Assembly (NCBI GenBank): GCA_949317995.1
Contig: OX439048.1
Location: forward strand, 65,911,375 to 65,975,374
Direction: 5' to 3'
Source: Acholoe squamosa
Taxonomy: Eukaryota; Annelida; Polychaeta; Phyllodocida; Polynoidae
DNA length: 64,000 nt
A program made the translations under genes and the position numbers. Positions 1-10,139 of this stretch are shown in pieces. Below the pieces are notes generated by a model that saw only the letters and a program-made list of their open reading frames with translations, ran no database searches and had not been told where the DNA came from. How positions within the stretch are numbered: position 1 is the first letter of the stretch; every line of letters starts with the position of its first letter.

Positions 1-346
1 ATAATGCATTAATGCGTCATGCCCATTGGTTGTCATGATGCATTAATGCGTCATGCCCATTGGTCGTCATGATGCATTAATGCGTCATGCCCATTGGTCG
101 TCATGATGCATTAATGCATCATGCCCATTGGTTGTCATGATACACCAATGAGGTGCTGGCAAGACTACTCACCAGCACTTCATTGGAGCACCGTGCTGAC
201 CCTAGGGAGATGATACATTAACTCCCAGAGGGTCGGCATGATGCTCCAATGAAGTGCTGGGTAGCAGTCTCACCAGCACTTCATTGGTGTATCATGACAA
301 CCAAAAAGGGCATGATGCAATTAATGCATCAGCGGCCCTTAAAGGG
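1..346. mobile_element. piggyBac-like palindromic MITE (TTAA family), left end outside window
   Basis: The right end reads CAGCGGCCCTTAAAGGG followed by TTAA (347-350), the terminus shared by many copies in this window. Positions 1-140 hold about four tandem copies of a 34-bp unit (TGCATTAATGCGTCATGCCC core). The rest is made of palindromic blocks in which CCAATGAAGTGCTGG pairs with CCAGCACTTCATTGG. There is no coding capacity. TTAA flanks with CCC...GGG ends are characteristic of piggyBac elements in general. Assignment to that superfamily is inference, because no transposase is present. Confidence 0.7.
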
Positions 347-664
347 TTAAAACAAGGGAGCGCAAACTATGCCTTTCCCCCATTTTGAGATCAGTATATA
401 TGTACTAATGTGAATTATTTACAAGGAAATTAGCCGCAAATGGCAGGAAATCTTTTTTGATTTGAAATCCCGCTCTTGGATGTGCCAATTAAACACAGCT
501 CCCATTTGTCGCAGCTCAACTCTTATACATTTGTCCTCTGCTCAGTGTGACCTAAACATTCAAAAGATCCAGAATGTAAGACTTGCGCTGCAGAGATGCC
601 AACATCCCCGCTCTATATCACGTTGCCTTTGACACCCCTGCATTGCTAGGCGTACCTTCCTTTA

Positions 665-860
665 TTAACCCTTAAAGGGCCGCTGCGGCATGATAATTGG
701 TCATCATGATGCACCGATAAAATGCTTGCAAGTAGCCTTTGCTGACCCTTTGAGACTGCATCAACCCTGTAATAAGTCAGAAAAGACTGCGACTGGAGGA
801 GAGTTGAATATGGCCTCTATGATGAAGGGGATGCATGATGCATTAATGTGACCCTGCAGG
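665..860. mobile_element. TTAA-family MITE, degraded copy
   Basis: The left terminus is clear: TTAA (665-668), then CCCTTAAAGGGCCGCTG. The usual GGTCATCATGATGCACC block follows, but the interior then loses similarity. A short family-like block (GCATGATGCATTAATG) returns near 830-850. The right end is not identifiable. The preceding stretch (351-664) shows nothing I can assign. Confidence 0.55.
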
Positions 861-1777
861 ACTAGTAGGCCTACAGAGCTTCCCCATCACCACACCAGGG
901 GGCATGCCATGTCCCGTGCAGCACAAGATTAGCCGAGACTGGTACTTTGAGACGCTGATCTACAGAGAATGAGTCCTGTATTACTGAGGTTGTTAAGGGC
1001 ACCACAAAGTGGACAGTGAATTAATCAACAATCATTGATAGAGAGGAGGCAGGAAATGTTGGAAATAAGAGCAGATTTAAGATTTAGTTAAGTCAGTGCA
1101 TGGGTAGCTCAGATCTCAATGGATGTGTGAGCATTTGACCGGTTGTCACGTGACCAGGTTCAAAGATCTGTTTCTAAGGGGACTACTTACAAAAAAAAGA
1201 CTACTAAACCACAGGGCTCATGGAGACACGGCAGCATCTAAGGGATAAGAGCAGTTGAGAGATACGATACCGCAGATGCTCTTGCTAGATCCATTTGAGG
1301 AAGGAGAGCCTCACAGCCGCCATTTGCATGACACAATAATGAAATGCTGACCAGGGAGTTGCTCCCCACACTTCATTGGAGCCCTATGCTGGACCTCTAG
1401 GAATTTATCAGCTTTTAATGCCGGAAGTCAATAATGACGAATGCAAGCAGCGTTGGCCAGACTTACTCACAAGGGCAGTGAAATCATGTATCACAATACC
1501 CAAAAAATATATAAGCAAATGTCAATGACCATGGGATATCTTAGCATCGTATTCACCAAGGTGATTCTGCCCATATTCAACGAATCCGTTATGTGGGACT
1601 TGACATCTGCATTTATGTCATGGCTACAGGGTTAATTTTGGTTTTAAAGGCAAGAAAACTATCAAAGTTTCTTAATTTCAGCGTCTGTTTTTTGAAGCAG
1701 GTCACGTGACCACTAGCCATTGGATATGGGCACATTGAATTCAATACCCCCATTGAATACAGTTGTTCTAATCAATA

Positions 1778-2677
1778 CACTGCAAAAATGGTGTTTAGAT
1801 CCTAAACACAATTCTAAACATATTCTTGCAACATTTTTGTAATCACATTAATTTCCTAAACATGTTTAGCCAACAATGTGCTTAGCTCAAGTGTTTAGAA
1901 ATGTAGGCGTTTAGGTTAAAAGTTGTGTTTAGATATATGAATTTAAGTGTTTAGGTGTTTATGAATTTTTGTGTTTAGATGTTCACATGATTTGATGGAG
2001 AGTTAAGGTTTGCAGACATGTATGCATTAAAAAACAGAGATATATTTTTTTTTTTTCTCATTTACTGGGGGGGGGGGGCATCATCAGCTATTTACTTGTT
2101 GAAGTCTCCAAAGATGTCAGCCACAGCTATATACATGTACATATATTACACACTGCATCAGAATGAGAGACTTGAGAAAGTACAACACCTTGGCAGGAAG
2201 GACATTGCCTTATCTATTCCAGAATAACATCAAATAGGTGTCAGTCATGGAGGTTATTGATTATTTTATGGTAATGATGGTGGCATGAGGTGAATCTAGT
2301 CAATTTTCTATTACCCTTTCTATTCACATGATATTCTATGAAATGAAACCATGATAAACATGGGATTTGGGGACATTTCTCACAACAATTGATTATAACT
2401 GTGTGCAGATAGTCCAGTCAAAGGTAGTGCTGCTACCTGGTGTGGATTCAACATCCAAGTATCTAAACATATTGATGTTTAAATCTAAACATCTATTATT
2501 CAACTGTCTCAACTCTAAACATCTAAACATGTTTACCGTATATGTTTATGTAGTTAGAATAAAAGTGTTCATTTCCTAAATGTGTAGTTGATGAGACACC
2601 TAACTGACCTATATGTTTAGGTTTTAAACGTGTTTAGACCTAAACATGATTAAAATCTAAACACCATTTTTGCAGTG
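1778..2677. mobile_element. 900-bp TIR element with TA target duplication (Tc1/mariner-type MITE)
   Basis: It begins CACTGCAAAAATGGTGTTTAG and ends with the reverse complement (AAACACCATTTTTGCAGTG). TA lies on both sides (1776-1777 and 2678-2679). Both subterminal regions are full of GTTTAG/CTAAAC words: 1797-1980 on the left and 2455-2665 on the right. The centre (2020-2440) is unrelated unique sequence with a poly-T and poly-G tract. No transposase frame is present. TA duplication plus CACTG ends fits non-autonomous Tc1/mariner-like elements; the superfamily call is inference. Confidence 0.75.
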
Positions 2678-2762
2678 TAGTGACGTTCGTTTCTGCCATG
2701 ACATAATACATTTGTCTTAAACTACTTCTATATTAGACAGAAAGTTAAAAGTTACCATTTTT

Positions 2763-2995
2763 AGCCCTTTAAGGGTCGTTGATGCATTATGTGCATCGGT
2801 CATCATGATGCATGAATGTAGCCCTGGTGAGTAACTCGCCAGGGCTACATTCATGCATCATGCGAACCCTACAGGGTTGATGCACAAAACTCCCAGAGGG
2901 TCGGCATGATGCTCCAATGAAGTGCTGGCAATCAGTCTCCCCAGCACTTCATAGGTGCATCACGACGACCATTGGGCATTATGCATTAATTCATT
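2763..2995. mobile_element. TTAA-family MITE copy
   Basis: It starts at CCCTTTAAGGGTCGTTGATGC; the flank is TTAG rather than TTAA. It carries two internal perfect-looking palindromes: GAATGTAGCCCTGG...CCAGGGCTACATTC, and the CAATGAAGTGCTGG...CCAGCACTTCAT block. It ends in the family word GGGCATTATGCATTAAT without a clear right terminus. Confidence 0.6.
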
Positions 2996-3170
2996 CGTGA
3001 CTTCAGCACCAGGGTCTTAAATGAGTGCTGGTCTGGAATAAGCATGTGTACAGGGGTATTGAAATCAAAATCATGCACCCTAAAATCATTCAAATAAGCA
3101 CGGGTCTCAAAGAAGGGCTGGAGGAGAGGGGTCTTGAAATCAATCAGTGCATGGGTGCTTAATGGGGGTG
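2996..3170. repeat. Degenerate short tandem repeat (AAATAAGCAC / TATTGAAATC units)
   Basis: Words such as CAAATAAGCACGGGTCTCAA, GGAATAAGCATG and GGGGTATTGAAATC recur several times at about 30-50 bp spacing. Related runs occur at 5600-5740, 6530-6690, 15590-15690 and near 40690-40750, so this is a dispersed degenerate repeat rather than a unique array. No coding or RNA function is evident. Confidence 0.45.
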
Positions 3171-3434
3171 CAATTATAATATTTAAAGTTTGATGCTGAT
3201 ATGCCGTCATGATACACAAATGCAGCAGCAGGGAGCGATGCCCTGGTGACTCTCAAGCATTTCATCGGTGCACCATGATGCACAATCAGTCCTAGAGAGG
3301 TCAATTGCCCTCTGCATTGTAAGACACATCAGCAGAGGCCCTATATATATGAGCAGCTCAGGAGTGGTTGTAAGTTACTCAAGTTAACCCATCGCCTCCT
3401 GCTATATATCTGCCTCAATGAAGTAACCTGGTCT

Positions 3435-3610
3435 TTAACCCTTTGAGAGCTACCGATGTATTAATGTATCACGCCAACCCTACAGGGTTGATAAACTTCA
3501 AGCGGGTCAGCATTGCGCTCCAATGCTGGTGAGCTGACTCGGCAGCACTTTATTGGTGCATCATGATGACCGATAGTCATGATGCGCTCCTGTATAAGGG
3601 ACCATCAAAG
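3435..3610. mobile_element. TTAA-family MITE copy, short
   Basis: The left end is TTAACCCTTTGAGAGCTACC, followed by ATGTATTAATGTATCACGCC, CCTACAGGGTTGAT and TTGGTGCATCATGATGACC, all family blocks. The right end (GATGCGCTCCTGTATAAGGG) is eroded. Confidence 0.55.
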
Positions 3611-3782
3611 GATTACACTACTGTCTAGTCTGTCAGGTCTAACCCTGACTGACTGCGGTCTGCACCCTATGATGTAATGAGCTGTTAGCAATCCTTTCCG
3701 TCAGTTCACCTCTTTCACCCCTGACTAATATAAAGAGCTGCTCCTCTCCCAACACGGGTGGTAAAGGATCGAGTTACTGGTG

Positions 3783-4035
3783 GTCACGTGGCCTCTCTCT
3801 CCATCAGCAGGAGCAGAACGCAACGTGTACACTGTGTAGTAGAAGCAGTGTGGATGTGGAAGTGAAGGTGAAATAGACTTATATCACACATTTTATAGAA
3901 GGAGAAGCAGTAAAAGTCTACCTCCTCGAAGAAGCATCTCCAGGATTCATGAGGGATATTAGACCTGAGGTCTTTCTCCAGAGCTTGTCACGTGACCTGC
4001 TCCTCTCACTAGCATCCAGACCCAGTTGAGACCAG
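3783..4035. repeat. Two copies of the GTCACGTGAC module
   Basis: GGTCACGTGGCC at 3782-3793 is followed by CTCTCTCCATCAGCAGGAGC. A second copy, TTGTCACGTGACCTGCTCC (3986-4004), is followed by TCTCACTAGCATCC. The same order (palindromic E-box, then CTCCTMTCA, then CAGCAG) is seen in other copies out to 15.4 kb. CACGTG within GTCACGTGAC is the known high-affinity type of site for bHLH-ZIP factors of the MITF/TFE/USF group. Regulatory function here is untested. Confidence 0.45.
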
Positions 4036-4344
4036 TCTACCACACGGGGTTGATGGGAAGATACACCACATCTAACAGTCCACTATTGGGTTTACAAGGA
4101 GGAATGGCATCTAACTATCTTTGTGCAGTGATCATTTTTTAAGGAATACCAACTATTTTAGGTTACAGGAGCGCACTAATTGGAACTGAGAGGTCTTTGG
4201 AGGTAAAGCTGGATCTAGCGACTGATTTATCAGTGAGCAGGAGACCACTCTTTATATAGTTGGTGTGGCGCCAAAGGTAGAGCTTTGCAACTTCTAAGGG
4301 TGACTGAGCACAAGGCTACAACATATATCCACAAATATAACTGT

Positions 4345-4530
4345 TGAATCTACCAGGGATCCTTGTAAAACCAAACAGTGAACCACCATAATTATATAGC
4401 AAGGAGTCAGTATAGTTTTTACAAGAAGCCCCGGGTGGCAGTATGGGGTACAAAAAAAGTAAGTATATCTCTATGAAAATGATAAAATCTCTGGCAAATT
4501 TGCGATAAGGATTCCGTCATATTGATGACA
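4345..4530. repeat. Copy 1 of the recurrent 'GATCCTTGTAAAAC / TTTTTACAAGAAGC' module
   Basis: The sequence runs GTTGAATCTACCAGGGATCC ... TAGTTTTTACAAGAAGCCCC ... GATAAAATCTCTGGCAAATT. The same ordered blocks recur at about 19740-19910, 22350-22430, 26875-27055, 29925-30065 and 52275-52390. In the better copies one plus-strand frame stays open over about 30 codons. Here that frame reaches a stop within the module. Confidence 0.5.
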
Positions 4531-4628
4531 TTTCATTTACGGTGCAGAAAAGGAGTAACAGTTTTTCTAGTCTTTAAGGACCTTTAAGGATTGATAGAGG
4601 TGCAATTCTTGGCGACCTCAGATATGTC

Positions 4629-4699
4629 TGTGTTAAAGCTCTAGCTGGTCATGTGACCTGCTCCTATCAGCAGCACCACAGCAGGACACACTGCAGCCT
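4629..4699. repeat. GTCACGTGAC-type module (variant GTCATGTGAC)
   Basis: TGTTAAAGCTCTAGCTGGTC is followed by ATGTGACCTGCTCC and by ATCAGCAGCACCACAGCAGG. The 5' extension TGTTAAAGCT.TAGCTGGT is shared with 5252-5325 and, in altered form, with 13155 and 14405. The module abuts the MITE that starts at 4700. Confidence 0.5.
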
Positions 4700-4823
4700 G
4701 GAGTGTGTTGATCCTATGGTAAAAAGAGCTGTCAGTAGGTACCCTCTTTTCAAAAGAAGTCACGCTCTGCTTCACTATTCAACTTGCACTCACCACATTA
4801 GTCTCAAAAGTCACCTGCCTTGT

Positions 4824-4884
<61 letters not shown>

Positions 4885-5102
4885 GCACATTCAGGTATCT
4901 GCTCATGTCACACTCTATAGTATATTATACTGACTGACTTCTCCCGAGTAGGTACCTACTCAAATCCCCTTTTTTAGCAGCATACCTAAATGACCACTTG
5001 TGAGCAACAAAAGGGACAAGTTATAGCTACATGAAAGGAAAGGACTGGAAACGAGGGCATTTTTACCCAGCTCTTCCTTTTACTATAGGAGCGACCCCCT
5101 CC
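4700..5102 (-). mobile_element. GGAGGGTGTTGCTCC-family MITE with expanded (GA)n
   Basis: The ends are GGAGTGTGTTGATCCTATGG and CTATAGGAGCGACCCCCTCC, inverted copies of the family terminus. Internal blocks match the other copies: GAGCTGTCAGTAGGTACC, CACTCACCACATTAGTCT, TATAGTATATTATACTGACT and CACTTGTGAGCAACAAAAGG. Other copies have one to three GA units after TTTAAAA, but here a (GA)n tract of about 54 bp (4829-4882) sits at that place. No coding capacity. The superfamily is not determined because target-site duplication is unclear. Confidence 0.75.
4829..4882. repeat. (AG)n microsatellite inside MITE
   Basis: A pure AG dinucleotide run. It grows from the AGAGAGAG seed present at the same internal position in the related copies at 23420 and 46216. 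Confidence 0.9.
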
Positions 5103-5251
5103 TGTAGGAGAGAGGTATGAGCATGGAAGAGGCGGTGCTCCTGGCCAAATAGTGCTTTGAATGTGTGAAAAAGATCAGCCATTCTGCCTTTCGTAAAGAT
5201 AACTAACCTTTATATATAACCACAATACTGACATTGGTGTAACTACTGGAC

Positions 5252-5330
5252 CTGTGTTAAAGCTATAGCTGGTGATGTGTCCTGCTCCAATGAGCAGCAG
5301 CCCCAGCAGACCAGCTCACACACCTTGTAG
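5252..5330. repeat. GTCACGTGAC-type module, decayed
   Basis: TGTGTTAAAGCTATAGCTGG is followed by TGATGTGTCCTGCTCC and CAGCAGCCCCAGCAGACCAG. The CACGTG core has changed to GATGTG, but flanking blocks keep the order of the other modules. Confidence 0.4.
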
Positions 5331-5929
5331 GTCTGGCCAACCATTTCACATAGATGTGTGAACGGCAGTAGCAGCATCTCCATGTTGCAAGTAGAAACGG
5401 GGTAGTGAACACCCCTAAACCACCACACACCATTATAGGAGGTACAACAGTTACACAGTTCACAATTTATTATACATGTGAAAGCAGTAACAGCATCACT
5501 GGCTGAGCAGTGATGGCACTTTAAGGACTACCAACTTAAGGGGTGTGACTTCTAGACTTGTAGGACATTGTGCCGGATACTACACCTGGATACGTAAGTA
5601 GTATGTTTAAGTGCATGGGCCTCAAATAAGTGCCGGTCTTGGATGGGCACTGCGGTATAGGGGTATTGAAACCGACCTTAAGCTCTAAAAACAGCATTCA
5701 AATAGGCCTGGGGGTACAGAGGTATTGAAATTAATAACTACCTGGACACTAAAACGTGCCAACACGGTAACCTTAAATCACTTTCTATGAACCTGCAACA
5801 GTGGTCGCACTGGTACGACCGCTCTACCAAATCCTATATCTCCATTGCACCAGCACTGATGGGTTTCCGCTGTAAAGCGTAAGTAGTGGTGCCCTACAAC
5901 TACAATTACCTGCCACGAATTAGAGGTTT

Positions 5930-6030
5930 TAAACCAGCGCCTACGGCGCTGTGATTATAATGGGAGACTCGCCGAAACCAGCGGCAAAGTTTTCCGCCGA
6001 TCGGTCAGCGTACCGATCGGGAAAACTTAT
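5930..6030. other. CpG-rich segment with hairpins
   Basis: In otherwise AT-rich sequence this stretch holds AGCGCCTACGGCGCT (a palindrome) and a longer hairpin: AGTTTTCC and CGATCGGT pair with ACCGATCG and GGAAAACT (about 5986-6026). It is not a recognisable RNA gene. It may be a transposon terminus or a recently inserted fragment. Confidence 0.35.
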
Positions 6031-6299
6031 TATTTCTTTCCTCTTAAATAGATGACAAATTCAGATAGAAATACATGCAGGTCAAGAGAAAAGAGGAACG
6101 GGTGGATTGAAAGTGAATAATTATAGAGATTTCTTGATAAAAGCAGTCACGTCAGTGCGTGAAAACAGCAGACGAACAGACAGACTCTAGGTCCACTGCC
6201 GTCGGAGGCGGGGGAGGTTTCATAGATAAGTGGGGTAACCATATGGACACTGAGATATTTCATTGTGTTGTCACGTTACCTCCCCAGATGTCGCTGCTT

Positions 6300-6372
6300 G
6301 ATACAGCTGGTCACGTGACCCATCCTATCATCAGCAGACCACACAGTAGGCTACAAGGAGAGATTCGGGACC
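6300..6372. repeat. GTCACGTGAC module
   Basis: ATACAGCTGGTCACGTGACC (perfect palindromic core 6310-6319) is followed by CATCCTATCATCAGCAGACC. The downstream words AGGAGAGATTCGGGACCGAG and TTTTGGACTGCTGTA match the sequence after the 15382 copy, so the shared unit extends at least 100 bp. Confidence 0.55.
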
Positions 6373-6419
6373 GAGCTTTTGGACTGCTGTATACTAATAT
6401 ACTGTACAAGGATTAAACC

Positions 6420-7860
6420 ACCCATCATTAGCCCTTTAGTAATTGCATAGAACCCATTTATAAGGAGTATTTGATCCAGTTTTGTCTCATTTACCACTGT
6501 GGCATGTACAGGGACTCAGCATCTGAATGAACGCCATTCTTGAATAAGCATGGTGATAGAGAAGTATATCAAAACTGGAAAATACACTTAAGACTATTTT
6601 CTTTGAATAAGTGTTAGTCTTGTAGACACATTGGATATCATTGAAGTCTATAAGCGCCTACAGAGGGAGAGGCTATGAGAATATAAGGCGTCTCTGTGTT
6701 CGGGACTGTGTATAATATACCAACTCGTGGAATAAGGACGCCCCTACACGATGGCTCCGTCTGAGGATGCGGCTGGTCTCCTTACTGATCAGGAAGGCTG
6801 AACATGCCACTTTAAGGTAAGTTAATAGGAAGGTGCCCAAACATGGTTATTATAATGTTCAACTGTCCTTTCTCGTTTCTGCACCCAACAGCAGATCAGC
6901 TTGTGTCCACAGGGCAACAGAATTTGTACGGACAAGATCTGTCATTCATTTCTGACAATAGAACAACTTTTATTGTTCACTAGTGGCTTCGCTAGGAGAT
7001 AGTGGGGCAAAAGCTTTGATAATGGGTACATTAAATATTTTACAAATGTGGGTTTCATAACCTCACAAATCAGCACGTAACATACCAAGGTGTGTAACAA
7101 AGGCGCGTAACGTAGCACCACCAGCACATTCTCTCGGAGGTTAGCCAGTTTCAGTGCATTTATCTCGAACTACTGAAAATTAAAGGAGTTTTGTCGGATA
7201 CAGGGGCAGGTATGGGCCCCATTTTGTTTTAATCGGGATCCAAAATGTCGACCATTGCATAATATTCTGATGATTTTGAGTGTCAGAATTTAGATTTCTT
7301 TAAATGCAATTGGTTTCTTTGATCCAATTGAATGGGAAGAATGCTTTCTGCATATTTGCATCTTAGAATATTGATATGATGAAGATTGAGGAGAAAGTTC
7401 GAGTAAATTTTGTGCTTCATCTGTTCCTGGCGACCTTCAATCTTATTTCAATGAGTTAGGGTACCAGCAAGGAAGCAACCTGGGTTTTAATATGGGGTAA
7501 TAACCAACAATGAGATCTAACACATTTAATTTTTGTCACTGGAAAAAATGCTGGAACTGTTTTTGTTATCTAACTGTTCATTTATCTGCCTTAAGTTGGT
7601 TCTATAAGCACCAGTTTGAAGCCTCCAATATAGTTGAGATAAGGACCAGTACATGTGTGATGGGTGTCTTACAGGCTTCTCTGGCAGTGTGAAATATATC
7701 TAAAATTGAATTTCAGTATTGAACGGAGATGTTGGCAGCTAACATGTATTGGCTCTGCATGGTGCAGACTGAAATACATTGATATCTGGAACCCCTCAGG
7801 TACAAGCTGCTCATACCCTGCTCTAGATGCTGACTGGAAGTCACAAAGTCCACTTTTCCC
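6420..7860. other. No recognisable gene or element
   Basis: Low-complexity AT-rich sequence with only short random frames. The end (about 7868-7893, CTGCATCAGCGGCC then TTTAAACGG followed by TTAA) is an isolated right terminus of the TTAA-family MITE. Confidence 0.5.
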
Positions 7861-8002
7861 CATTTCACTTCTGCATCAGCGGCCTTTAAACGGTTAAGAT
7901 GTGTTGGTGCTAGGGGGAGGCAGGATCAGACAGATTCATGAACCGGACTCAGTGCCCAGGGCTTACATTGATTGAGATGTGGCTATGTGACATGGGATAC
8001 TA

Positions 8003-8482
8003 CACTGAAAAAATGGGGTCTTCAAATTGAGCAGCTTAAAAAAAACGAGGCAAAAGCTGTCAGATCTAACTTGTCAGACCTGGAAGAGACTTTTCACATC
8101 GACGACATATATATGGCTAGGTTGACAGTTCCCTATGAACACATTGTAACCTGATGGACGTCAGTCAATGATGGATAGCGTAGGGGCAGTATCCTTAGGG
8201 TCCCTGGCCATCAATGGCCTGACGCAGGGCATCAGGTGTGCCATCACCTGCTTCAAGGCACCTGACGACGCCATCAACACCATGCTTCAGGCATGTGATA
8301 TATGTTCAAAAAGCTGGTTGACAATTTCATGGCTTCTCACTCTAGCGTCATCAGGTAGAGTCTTGTGCCGAGACCATCACAATTCATCAAGATGAAGATT
8401 GTAGGCCAGGGCTGACAAGTTAAATATGACAGGTTTATTTTATTGTTTATTTTATGCTACTCAATTTGAAGACCCCATTGTG
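8003..8482. mobile_element. CACTGAAAAAATGGGGTC TIR element, right end eroded
   Basis: The left terminus (TA, then CACTGAAAAAATGGGGTCTT CAAATTGAGCAGC) is mirrored by GCTACTCAATTTGAAGACCC CATTGTG on the right. Further in, GTCAGATCTAACTTGTCAG on the left mirrors CTGACAAGTTAAATATGACAG on the right. A left-end-only relative lies at 24580-24690 and scraps at 33765-33840 and 10290-10400. CACTG ends next to TA suggest a Tc1/mariner-type MITE. No transposase. Confidence 0.6.
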
Positions 8483-8944
8483 ATTAGAAGACCCTATAAT
8501 ATAGCGACTCTGCATTGTTTTGTGTGTATGGGAACATAACATATAATACCCTGGGGAACAACCTGGGGAACAACATAGTGTTTTCAAGTGGACTCACCAG
8601 GACTGCATTAGTGCTTCATGGTGACTAAGTTAAATGGAGATACCTTAAGGCTATAGCACTCAAAACAGAAGCTAATCGACGCCTCATCGCTAGTGACTAG
8701 TTTCTGATTAATTTTGCCTCATCTTCCACATGATGAGCCAAACTAATCAGTAATGAGCAGCCAGACTCATCAAACCGATGAGCAAAGCTTATCACAATGA
8801 ATAGGTAAACCAGAGTGGTAACTGCTAACAGGTGGGGTTCAGTGGGGTTTGTGTATCACCTTTTTCACATAAACAAATCAAAACACAGTACAGTCACTCA
8901 ACACAGAGATAATATTGGTATTTTAGGCTTTATAATCAAATGTT

Positions 8945-9360
8945 TAAAACCTTGAGCATGCAGCCTTGGTGAGTAACTCGCCAGGGATGCATCCATGTGA
9001 TACCAGCTATGGGGTTGACGCACTCACAGAATGTTGGCATGACATACCAAAAGGCATCACTGAAAAATAATTCCTACTCACTTGAGTCTGGATCTAGACT
9101 CAGGCAATGTCGCCAAAATGAGTATGTTTTGAGACTCAACCTGATCCCGGGGTGATACTCTGGCAGAACCTGAAGCAGATCCTGAGAATCACCCCAGGGT
9201 CAGCTTCAGGTTATGCCAGAGTGTCACCCCAGGATCAGGCTGAGTCTCAACACATACCCAGTACTCATTTTTAGACATTACCTGAGTCTAGACCCAGACT
9301 CAAGTGAGTAAGATCTCTTTTCGGTGCATGATGCCTGCCTCCATTGGTGGAATTGTAAGC
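8945..9360. mobile_element. TTAA-family MITE fragment carrying an inserted long palindrome
   Basis: Family blocks GCCTTGGTGAGTAACTCGCC and GGGGTTGACGCACTCACAGA precede, and GCATGATGCCTGCCTCCATTGG follows, an unrelated palindromic element at 9058-9326. Neither outer terminus (CCCTTAAAGGG) is visible. Confidence 0.45.
9058..9326. mobile_element. 269-bp near-complete palindrome with CACTGAAAA / TTTTCGGTG ends
   Basis: Arms pair over most of the length: CTCACTTGAGTCTGGATCTA with TAGACCCAGACTCAAGTGAG, CTGATCCCGGGGTGATACTC with GAGTGTCACCCCAGGATCAG, and GGCAGAACCTGAAGC with GCTTCAGGTTATGCC. The block AATGTCGCCAAAATGAGTAT reappears at about 47375, so it has relatives. It is a foldback MITE; its RNA would form a long hairpin. 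Confidence 0.65.
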
Positions 9361-9739
9361 TGAAGAAGCTATTATCTGTTATAGATGATATGCATTGTTA
9401 TGTCGAGTAGTCTACATTGTGTCTCACATTTCCACCCACACTGATTGAAGAACACACATAAGGTTGTCTTATAAAATATATAGAGAACATTCAGAGAGGA
9501 AATATTGATGTAGATCATTTGGAGACGATATTTAGTGAAGTCTAAGAAGCAACCAGTCAATTATCCCCTGTTTGCACCTTTACTCATAAGATCACCCCAA
9601 TGGTATACCTGTCCCTGATATACAGATGTTTGGAATATAAACTATGATCTGAAATCAAAGACCCCCATCTTGTGGAGTTCAAGTCAATTACTCCTCAGGA
9701 TCTTGGGATAAATGTCATCAGACATGGCCTGTGGGTATA

Positions 9740-9936
9740 TAGGACTCAGTATGGAGGCCTAGTGGAGCCACCATTTTGAATTTCGCTGGCTAAAACCCAC
9801 TGTTAACACATACCATGATGGGTACCTTGTCCCTCGTTAACACCCACTTCCAGGGACATGCTGGTCCCATCATATCAGCTCTTATCAGTGTGTGTCGCCG
9901 GACCAGGCTCCAGACCAGCTAGTGGCCAATATGGTC
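9740..9936. repeat. Dispersed duplicate of 33845-34055
   Basis: CATGATGGGTACCTTGTCCC, TTAACACCCACTTCCAGGGA and CTAGTGGCCAATAT occur in the same order here and at 33845-34055, with scattered substitutions. GCCACCATTT..AATTTCGCTGG precedes both. No element ends were identified, so this may be segmental or an unknown repeat family. Confidence 0.6.
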
Positions 9937-10139
9937 TCAATACCTGCGGGGATCCAGGGGAGGTCATCAGTCCCACCTCTGGGGGATATTGTTGATACTC
10001 CTTGCGACAACCTGGGACTATGTTTATAGAATTATTAGAAAACAACCAGCCTTGGGGAGAGATATTTGATGGCAGCATTCCCCACGGCTTCAAATTGTAG
10101 ATCATATGAGATGCTACCAATGATTCTGGAACTATATCC

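Noticed and set aside
1..140. CRISPR array (34-bp repeats)
   Set aside because: The units are contiguous without spacers and belong to the TTAA-family MITE.
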